Source: Desulfofustis sp.
GTDB lineage: Bacteria > Desulfobacterota > Desulfobulbia > Desulfobulbales > Desulfocapsaceae
DNA length: 55,339 nucleotides
Reading direction: 5' to 3'
Assembly: GCA_022340565.1 (NCBI GenBank)
Contig: JAJDNR010000050.1
Coordinates: forward strand, 1 to 55,339
Shown here: positions 8,265 through 15,167 of the stretch, one piece after another
Layout: each line of letters opens with the position of its first letter
How positions within the stretch are numbered: the first letter of the stretch is position 1
The notes under the pieces: model-generated
Seen by the model: only the letters and a program-made list of their open reading frames with translations
The model's database searches: none
Told to the model about the DNA's origin: nothing
Position numbers and translations under genes: made by a program

Positions 8265-8783
8265 TCAGTTCTTCTGCCCCGAATCCTCCAGAGAGATCCT
8301 GCTGATTTTTTCATACTCTTCAGCCTGCTTGTCCGGGGTCGTCGGCATCAGCCGCTTCAGCAGCGGCACCATGCCCTTTTCTGACTTTTCGAAGAGCCCT
8401 TCGGCCTCTTTGAGGGTGATCTGCCACGCCGGTGCAAAACCGGGGGCTTTCTCGAACATGATGTCCAGCGCCGTCTGATAGATGAAGTACTGCCGGATTT
8501 CCTTTCTGCCCGGTTTCTGGTTGAGAGACTGGACCGTGATCCTCAGGTTGTCTCGCTCCTGTTTGAGCCGCTCGAGTTCGGCTTTCCTCCGCTCGTTTTC
8601 CGTGGAATCGATTTCCAGCTTGGTGTGGAGGTGAGACCTGAGCCGGTTGATTTCCTTGGTCAGCTCGTTGCGCCTCAAAAATCCTCGAATGTAGATAATG
8701 ATGCAGATGGCGAGGCCTATTGCGAGGCCTTTGGCGAAGGGATTGGAAATAAGAGCCATGAACCAGCTGGTGGTTTCTTCCAT
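8265..8783 (-). CDS. Membrane-anchored coiled-coil protein, function unknown
   Basis: 172 residues; no family recognised with confidence. One transmembrane helix lies near the N-terminus (about residues 18-34, GLAIGLAICIIIYIRGF). It is followed by a charged heptad-like coiled coil (about 38-85, rich in E, K, R, L) and a helical cytoplasmic tail of about 85 residues. A GGGAGG ribosome site lies 9 nt before the ATG. It sits downstream of rnr in the same direction with a 136-bp gap and has its own terminator. Possibly a scaffold or an accessory of envelope processes; no motif supports a specific role. Confidence 0.75.
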   Translation of the reverse strand: MEETTSWFMALISNPFAKGLAIGLAICIIIYIRGFLRRNELTKEINRLRSHLHTKLEIDSTENERRKAELERLKQERDNLRITVQSLNQKPGRKEIRQYFIYQTALDIMFEKAPGFAPAWQITLKEAEGLFEKSEKGMVPLLKRLMPTTPDKQAEEYEKISRISLEDSGQKN

Positions 8784-8919
8784 TATGATTCCTCCCGTTA
8801 TGTCGTCCGAAGGGTGAGTGGGTCAGATATGAATGGTCAGTATTAAGAAAACGTCCTGATAAATATGCCAGAAATAGAGTCCAAGTCAAGAACCAAAACG
8901 AGCGGCTGATCATTTTGAC

Positions 8920-11127
8920 TCACCGCTGCCCCGACACCACCGAAAAGAAGATTTTGTTCCGTGATAGATCCACATCGAGCGCCTGAACGGTCAGGATATC
9001 GCCGATCTGAAAGACTCTCCCGGTGACATCGCCGATCAGCCGGTATCGCCGGTGATCGTAGAGATAATAATCATCGGTTAGATCGCTCAGCAGTATCGCC
9101 CCTGCGATAAGATGATCGAGCAGCTCGATGAAGATCTGCGAGTCCGTTACCGAGGAGATGATCGCTCGAAAGCGCTCACCGATTCTCCCCTGAATGTATC
9201 CACATTTCAATTTGTCCGCCATGTCTCGTTCTGCGGTTACCGCCGAGCGTTCTCTGCCGGACAGGTGCAGGCCGGCCTCCTGCAGCGAGCGAAACGGGCT
9301 TCGAGGGGAGCGCCTGGGGGCGGTCTGACCGCCGTCGATCATCTGGCAGAGCAGGCGATGGACAATGAGGTCGGGATAGCGTCTGATCGGCGACGTAAAA
9401 TGGGTATAATGGGGTGCCCCTAGTCCATAATGACCGCAATTCTCCGGACTGTAGCGGGCCTGCTGCATGGTTCTAAGCAGCAGGTTGTTGACGATGAATT
9501 CCCGGTCCGTGTCTCGAGCCTGCTCCACCAGGCTGCAGAACCATCCCGGGGTGGGCGGTGCGGCGGGAATTTCCAGACCCAGAATCCGCGACACATCAAT
9601 GAATTCCGCAACTTTCTCACGGTCCGGCGCTTCGTGGATACGGTAGAGCAGAGCTGCTCCCCGCTCTGCGAAGGTGCCGGCAACCGCTTCATTGGCCGCC
9701 AGCATGAACTCTTCGATGATCTGATGCGCGAAATGGCGCGACCGCTTGGAAACCGATGCGACCGTGGCTCCGTTTACGAGACGGATGTCGGCCTCCGGCA
9801 GATTCAGGATAATCGAGCCTCGTCGTTTTCTCTGCGCCAGCAGTGCCTGAGCCAGTTCCGACGCCCATTTCAGGGGAGTCACAAAGGTTTTGAACGATTT
9901 GCATATCTCCGGGTCCCGGTCGATGACGATCGATTTTACGGTGTCGTAGGTGAAGCGCATGTGACTGCGGATGACGGATCGGAAAAATCGCTTTTCCAGC
10001 AATACGCCGTCCCCATCGAATTCCAGCGATGCCGTGATAGCCAGGCGGTCCTCGCCGGGTATGAGGCTGCACAGGTTGTTGGAGAGATTCTCCGGCAGCA
10101 TCGGAATCACCGCACCTGGGAAATAGACCGATGTGCCCCGCTGGTAGGCCTCACTATCGAGGCGCCCACCCGGCGTGACCAACGCCGAGACGTCGGCGAT
10201 GGAGACATGGAGACGATAGCCGCTGCGGATTTTCTCCACCGCCACGGCGTCGTCGAAATCTTTCGCATCGTCTCCATCGATGGTCACGTGAAGCGTGTCT
10301 CTGAGGTCCTCTCTGCGGTCGAGCATTTCCGGCCGCAACGCCTGTTGCGCCTCCGCTTCCGCTTCAGGGCTGAATCGGAATGGAAGTTGGTGCTTTTCCG
10401 CCATCATCCGTGTCAATACTTCTATCTTCCGGGGATCTCCGAGGACCTCCACGATCGTACCATGGGCAGTCGACCCGGAGAATTCCCGATCCTCGAGCGC
10501 AACCACCACAGCGTCTCCCGGATCCGGCTTATCCACCGCGGCGGCAAGCGCGCGGATCCTTATGGTAAACGGGTAGCGAGGGTCTTCCGGGTAGACGGTG
10601 AGCCCCGATCGGTCATGCACGACAACCCCGGTTAGCTGCCTGCAGCTCCGTTCCTGCACCGCGACGACATAGCCTTCGGCCCTTCTGCCAGAGCGGGCCG
10701 GCAGCGCCAGAACCAGGACGGTATCTCCGTGGCGGGCTGAGTTGAGTGCGCTCCGATGAATGTAAAGGTCCCGGCTTGTTGCCTTCTTGCCGCTCGATGA
10801 ACGGAGATCTACCGCGAAACCGAATCCCGAGGCGGTCATCTCCAGAACCGCTTGGTAGAGACGGATACGTGGACCCGGCGCCAGGTTGCTCCTGCCTTTG
10901 ACAGTGAGATATCCTTCGCTGATTAGGCGCCTGAGCTCGGTCTTTATGTGCGTGGAGGAATATCCGTCCTGCTCGAGCTGCCTGATGATCTCCTTTCTGG
11001 CCGCCAGATTTCCAGTTTCATGCAGATGTCTGAAGACATCGTTCGACAACCGCGATGAGAGCGGTTTGGAGGCGTCCTGCTGCAGGTTTTTCCGTTTGTA
11101 GGTGTGGCTCTTCTTTTTTCTTCTCAT
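8920..11127 (-). CDS. rnr: Ribonuclease R (RNase II/RNB family)
   Basis: 3'-5' exoribonuclease that degrades structured RNA, including mRNA decay intermediates and defective rRNA. The 735-residue chain has a basic N-terminus, a winged-helix-like segment (about 28-75), cold-shock OB domains (about 80-240) and the RNB catalytic domain. The RNB domain has the metal-binding motif TIDGDDAKDFDDAV (about 283-296) and the downstream HYTHFTSPIRRYPDL motif. An S1-like domain covers the last 90 residues. Length and the winged-helix region favour RNase R over RNase II. It is divergent from the RSH gene, 180-225 bp away depending on that start. Confidence 0.93.
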   Translation of the reverse strand: MRRKKKSHTYKRKNLQQDASKPLSSRLSNDVFRHLHETGNLAARKEIIRQLEQDGYSSTHIKTELRRLISEGYLTVKGRSNLAPGPRIRLYQAVLEMTASGFGFAVDLRSSSGKKATSRDLYIHRSALNSARHGDTVLVLALPARSGRRAEGYVVAVQERSCRQLTGVVVHDRSGLTVYPEDPRYPFTIRIRALAAAVDKPDPGDAVVVALEDREFSGSTAHGTIVEVLGDPRKIEVLTRMMAEKHQLPFRFSPEAEAEAQQALRPEMLDRREDLRDTLHVTIDGDDAKDFDDAVAVEKIRSGYRLHVSIADVSALVTPGGRLDSEAYQRGTSVYFPGAVIPMLPENLSNNLCSLIPGEDRLAITASLEFDGDGVLLEKRFFRSVIRSHMRFTYDTVKSIVIDRDPEICKSFKTFVTPLKWASELAQALLAQRKRRGSIILNLPEADIRLVNGATVASVSKRSRHFAHQIIEEFMLAANEAVAGTFAERGAALLYRIHEAPDREKVAEFIDVSRILGLEIPAAPPTPGWFCSLVEQARDTDREFIVNNLLLRTMQQARYSPENCGHYGLGAPHYTHFTSPIRRYPDLIVHRLLCQMIDGGQTAPRRSPRSPFRSLQEAGLHLSGRERSAVTAERDMADKLKCGYIQGRIGERFRAIISSVTDSQIFIELLDHLIAGAILLSDLTDDYYLYDHRRYRLIGDVTGRVFQIGDILTVQALDVDLSRNKIFFSVVSGQR

Positions 11128-11351
11128 GCAAGCTCGCTCTGCGGTGAAACAGATTCGTCAAAGAGCCACCATATGGTTAGGGAGACGAGTTGCCGGGGCC
11201 GTGTTCCCAAGGCAGCCTGAAGTCTGTTGATTTTCCAGGTAAAACAGTGTATTGCCATTCCGTATCGGTGCCTTAATGTAACACAGAAACGAACGTGTTG
11301 ATATGAAATGTGTGCTGGCCACTCGTATCGGTCCCGCCGGGCCGTCTGCTG

Positions 11352-13454
11352 ATGAATAGAATTCCTTTCGATCTTGATCTTTACCGCAGCCAGATGCGGG
11401 TTTTCATCAGCGGCCGGCCGTTCGAACAGGTGTTCTGGGACGCGCTGGATTTTGCCGTCGAGGCTCACCATGACCAGTGGCGCCGCTCCGGAGACGCCTA
11501 TATCCTTCATCCCTGCTCCGTTGCCAAGATACTTGCAGATGAGATGGATATCACCGATCCGGAAATCCTGGCGGCGGCGCTTCTCCACGACACCATCGAA
11601 GATGTCGCGGAGGTGACGGCCGAGGTTGTCGGGGAACGTTTCGGATCGTATGTGCAGGCGATTGTCGAAGGCTGCACCAAGGTCACCCATCGCTCCGTCG
11701 ACCGGCAGACTCAGAGCAAACTGGTACACCGGAAAATTTTCTCAGGTGCGGCCGCCCGGCCTGAAGTAATGCTGGTAAAGCTGGCCGATCGGCTGCATAA
11801 CCTGCGTACCTTGAAGGCGATGCCCAAAAACAAGCGGCAGCGGATCGCCGACGAAACCCTCGATATCTACGCGCCGCTTGCCACCGTATTCGGGCTCTTC
11901 AACATGAAGCGGGAGATGTACAATCTGGCCTTGTCATACAAATTCCCGAAGCAGGGTACAAAGCTGAGCAACTTCATCAGGCAACTTGGCGATTCGGAGG
12001 AGTCGCAGCGGATCATCGAACAGATCCGCATCGCTGCCAGGGACGCAAAACTCAAGTGCGATGTGACTCGCCGTGTCAAGGACCTCTGGGCCTATTACGA
12101 TACCCAGAACAAGATCCTCCTGCAGCGGATCGAGACCCCGATCGATATCATTCTGCTGGCATCGTCCGTGGCTGACTGTTACCGGGCCCTCGGGGTGGTG
12201 AACCAGACCTTCCGGCCGATCCCGAGGACAATCAGGGATTTCATTGCGAATCCCAAACCCACGGGTTATCAGGGACTGCATGCGCGGGCGATTATCGGGG
12301 GGCAGCGCTATCTGTTCAAGATCCGGACCCATGAGATGGCCCGCCTGGCAGAGCGGGGTGTGTTCCGCAACTGGAGCTCGAAAAGCGGCAAGGACGGGCA
12401 GTTCATAAGCGAATTGAAGGAGATGATGGACATCATCGCTTCCGACGAGACGGTTTCCTATCGAGACTTGATCGCCGCTGGCGGAAACAAGGAAAATTAC
12501 ACCTACACCCCGCGCGGCGATCTGATCTGTCTGCCGATCAATTCCACGGTGCTCGATTTTGCGTTCAGGGTTCATACCGAGATCGGCCTTACCTGTATCG
12601 GGGCAGTGATCAGGGGTGAGAAGGTAGGGCCTGACTACATTCTCAAAGACGGCCAGATGGTCAAAGTCATCAGGTCAGCACGCCCGGTCGCCTTTCCCCA
12701 GGAGATGCTGCAGATCTGCAGAACCCCCAAGGCCCGCTCGGAGCTGTCGAAAAGCTTCCGCGTCCGCGGGCTGCGGGTGGCCCGGGAGATCGGCGAGGCT
12801 ACCCTGCAGCAGGAGATGCTGCGGTACGGCCTGCCGCGGGACCTGCTCGGCAGCGATGGGATGGCCACGGTCATCAAATCCTTCGGCCTGAAGGACAAGA
12901 ACGCCTTGTTCAGCCGAATCGGTTCCGGTGTGATTCGGCTGCCGGAGGTGATCGAAACGATCCGCAGGGAACTGTTCGGCGGTGCGTCATTTCTGGTGAA
13001 ACCGACCGGCGAGTTCAACAAGATCAAACTCGATACGCTCGATCCGCTGTTCATCAAATTGTCTTCATGCTGCAAGCCCAATCCGGCAGACAAGGTGAAC
13101 TGCGCTCTGCTCACCAGAAAAGCGCTCTCCGTCCACAACAAGAATTGCCCGCGCCTGCGCGAGATCCGGTTTCAGCGGGAGGATGCGGTGGACATCTCCT
13201 GGGAACGATCGACTCCGATCGTGAAACTGCAGTCGATCCTGTTTTTCCACTCTACTCGAGAGAAGGTGCTGACCGCGATCGGGGCGGCTCCGAATGAGAT
13301 GAGGGTGATCGACATAAGCCGGGTATCCGACCATAGAGAGGACGAACAGGCGTGGGATCTGAAGTTCGAGGTCAAGCAGTTGCTCGGCCTGCAGAAAATT
13401 CTGCGCCACTTCGACAAAAGCGATCTGGAGTATGAGTTCTACCTGGAATTCTAG
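11352..13454 (+). CDS. Long RelA/SpoT homologue with intact hydrolase and degenerate synthetase motifs
   Basis: RSH-family (p)ppGpp enzyme of about 700 residues. The HD hydrolase region is complete: YILHPCSVAKIL, AALLHDTIEDV, and VMLVKLADRLHNLRTL. The synthetase region keeps PIPRTIRDFIANPKPTGYQ but has lost key positions. The catalytic Glu of the EVQIRT motif is Leu in LFKIRT, the Arg of the A-x-R motif is absent, three residues are missing there, and the Gly of the GR-K motif is Arg. A TGS domain (YTYTPRGDLICLP), a CCKP / NCP cysteine motif and an ACT-like end follow. Probably a ppGpp hydrolase or sensor rather than a synthetase. Start taken at the ATG at 11352 because conserved sequence begins there; a GTG at 11310 is possible. 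Neither start has a clear ribosome site. Confidence 0.85.
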   Translation: MNRIPFDLDLYRSQMRVFISGRPFEQVFWDALDFAVEAHHDQWRRSGDAYILHPCSVAKILADEMDITDPEILAAALLHDTIEDVAEVTAEVVGERFGSYVQAIVEGCTKVTHRSVDRQTQSKLVHRKIFSGAAARPEVMLVKLADRLHNLRTLKAMPKNKRQRIADETLDIYAPLATVFGLFNMKREMYNLALSYKFPKQGTKLSNFIRQLGDSEESQRIIEQIRIAARDAKLKCDVTRRVKDLWAYYDTQNKILLQRIETPIDIILLASSVADCYRALGVVNQTFRPIPRTIRDFIANPKPTGYQGLHARAIIGGQRYLFKIRTHEMARLAERGVFRNWSSKSGKDGQFISELKEMMDIIASDETVSYRDLIAAGGNKENYTYTPRGDLICLPINSTVLDFAFRVHTEIGLTCIGAVIRGEKVGPDYILKDGQMVKVIRSARPVAFPQEMLQICRTPKARSELSKSFRVRGLRVAREIGEATLQQEMLRYGLPRDLLGSDGMATVIKSFGLKDKNALFSRIGSGVIRLPEVIETIRRELFGGASFLVKPTGEFNKIKLDTLDPLFIKLSSCCKPNPADKVNCALLTRKALSVHNKNCPRLREIRFQREDAVDISWERSTPIVKLQSILFFHSTREKVLTAIGAAPNEMRVIDISRVSDHREDEQAWDLKFEVKQLLGLQKILRHFDKSDLEYEFYLEF

Positions 13455-13455
13455 A

Positions 13456-14019
13456 TCAGATCGTATCCCCCTCTTCGGCCTCTTCGACGTCGTCTTTGCG
13501 GTAATTGGCCAGAATTGAAGAGAGCATGTCCGGCAGATCGTTTTGCTGCCTCGAACTGCGCCGCAGCTGTTTCACCGTCTTATCGAGGGTGAGGACCTCT
13601 CCGAGAAAGACATGCCTCAAGATCAGCGAGATGAGACGGGTAATGGTGGTGAGGTTCGATATCCTGGACTGCAGGTGGTGATCGCGATCGAAGGCAGTTG
13701 ATGCGAAAATTTCGACCGGATCGCCGTCCAGTTCGCTGATCGATACATACCAGGTATTTTGTTCCCTGTCCCTGGTCCGGTACCTGACGGCATCCATCAC
13801 GTCCGGCAGCTCCTGCGGCTGGGGTTTGTTACTTCCAGGGTAGGTTTTGCTGATCTCCTGACCGGTCAATCTGCAGAGCTTTTGGACAAGACCCGGCCGG
13901 GTATTGATCAGGTCTGCGATCTTCAGGCAATCCATGCACAATTCGTTGCCGTCCTTTTCGATGAGTGCCGCCGTTTTTCCGCATCCATCGCATAATTCAA
14001 TGTCAGCTGTTTTTGCCAT
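13456..14019 (-). CDS. Zinc-ribbon protein with NrdJ C-terminal (TSCPD)-like domain
   Basis: 187 residues. The N-terminus has two CxxC pairs (CDGCG and CMDC, about residues 10-31), a likely zinc ribbon. The C-terminal half, from WYVSISELDGDPVEIF through TRLISLILRH to VKQLRRSS, resembles the TSCPD domain that ends class II (B12-dependent) ribonucleotide reductases, here as a separate protein. The cysteines of the TSCPD motif itself are not evident. It overlaps aat by 17 bp and its stop lies 1 bp from the convergent RSH stop. A regulatory or RNR-associated role is inference; no nrdJ is in the window. Confidence 0.6.
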   Translation of the reverse strand: MAKTADIELCDGCGKTAALIEKDGNELCMDCLKIADLINTRPGLVQKLCRLTGQEISKTYPGSNKPQPQELPDVMDAVRYRTRDREQNTWYVSISELDGDPVEIFASTAFDRDHHLQSRISNLTTITRLISLILRHVFLGEVLTLDKTVKQLRRSSRQQNDLPDMLSSILANYRKDDVEEAEEGDTI

Positions 14020-14695
14020 GTGGCCAGGCTCCAGTGTGATAATCAGAGGTGATATAGTGCTTCAGCAGTTCTTGGAAGTATGCACCCGAAATTTCACGGG
14101 CTCCGAATGAGACCAGGTGATCGGTGGTCATCTGGCAGTCGATGAGCCGGTATCCCTCTGATTTAAGAAAATCCACCAGATGAATCAAGGCAAATTTTGA
14201 GCTATTGGAAACGGTCGAGAACATCGATTCGCCAAAAAATACTCTGCCGAGGGCAACCCCGTACAATCCTCCGACCAGGGTGCGGTCCTTCCAGCACTCC
14301 ACGGAGTGGGCATAACCGGATCGATGCAGCTGCACATAAGCCTCGATCATCGCGCCGGTTATCCAGGTTCCTTCTTCAGCGGCCTGTCTTGTCTGTGCAC
14401 AAAGCCTGATCACCTCTGTAAATGCTGCGTTTATCGTCATCATGACGCCGCTGGTGCGGTAATAGCGATGCAGTCGCCTGGAAATCCTGAATTCTTCAGG
14501 CCGCAGGATGAGGCGCGGGGATGTGAACCACCACAGAATCGGATCGTTTTCAGAGAACCATGGGAAAATTCCATTTTTATAGGCAGTGATCAGCCTCGGT
14601 ACGGACAGATCACCGCCGACGGCAAGCAGACCGTTCGGCTCTGCCAGGTCGGGCGGTGGGAAGACGATCTGTTCTGTCAATTGAAATACCGGCAT
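14003..14695 (-). CDS. aat: Leucyl/phenylalanyl-tRNA-protein transferase
   Basis: Aat adds Leu or Phe from aminoacyl-tRNA to N-terminal Arg/Lys of proteins, marking them for ClpS-ClpAP (bacterial N-degron pathway). The 230-residue protein shows the family core: FPPPDLAEPNGLLAVGGDLS near residues 12-31, AYKNGIFPWF, WWFTSPRLILRP, then TWITGAMIEAY, HSVECW, GGLYGVALGRVFFGESMFS and LIDCQMTTDHL-SFGA. Length equals the family norm. No strong ribosome site is visible before the ATG. The zinc-ribbon/TSCPD gene overlaps its 3' end, so the pair is probably one transcript. Confidence 0.95.
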   Translation of the reverse strand: MPVFQLTEQIVFPPPDLAEPNGLLAVGGDLSVPRLITAYKNGIFPWFSENDPILWWFTSPRLILRPEEFRISRRLHRYYRTSGVMMTINAAFTEVIRLCAQTRQAAEEGTWITGAMIEAYVQLHRSGYAHSVECWKDRTLVGGLYGVALGRVFFGESMFSTVSNSSKFALIHLVDFLKSEGYRLIDCQMTTDHLVSFGAREISGAYFQELLKHYITSDYHTGAWPHGKNS

Positions 14696-15167
14696 ACAGG
14701 CGGGAGGTCCGGATTCGGGTCAGGGGTGTATGGCCTGTGAACTGCAGGACCTGAAACGGCCTCTGCCACGTATGGCACTGCGGCCCGCACCATTCGGATC
14801 TCAAACCATGCATGGCGATCTGCGGTCATCGGCAGCCTGCAATTCGATCCGGAAAGTAGCTGACGATTGAAGATAAGTCAATGTTCGGCATTCGCCGGCA
14901 TGAATTTTCAGCCATTACCGTTGTAAGGACGATGCAGATGGGAGGTGCCGATTGTGAACGTCCGTCCCTCCTCTTCCCAATTTCAGGTAACGCTAAAATA
15001 CCCGATCCTTTTCTGTTCCAGAAACTATCCTGATGTGTTATGTTTTTAGGTTGCCCAAAAAAGTACAAAAGGGCGTTCACGGTTGAAAGCCGCGAGTAAT
15101 CCATCGGTTTTCAGCCCTCAACCTCAGGTAAGCAGGTAATGATCGGCAGAGCACGATAACGATATAC
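14696..15167. other. Divergent intergenic region aat / AAA-SPOR gene
   Basis: 472 bp with no convincing gene. A 92-codon minus frame (14826-15104) lacks a family match and good start context. An AGGGC (15070-15074) / GCCCT (15114-15118) pair encloses a small GGTT-GAA-AGCC hairpin (15081-15091), so the leader of the plus-strand gene may be structured. No known riboswitch consensus could be matched by eye. The 15000-15070 part is AT-richer and is the likely promoter area for the plus-strand gene. Confidence 0.4.

Noticed and set aside
9430-10635. 401-codon open frame on the plus strand
   Set aside because: Runs antisense to rnr, has no recognisable domain and low-complexity shadow composition; explained by the GC-rich codon use of rnr.
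14826-15104. 92-codon minus-strand frame between aat and the SPOR gene
   Set aside because: No homology, atypical composition and no clear ribosome site.
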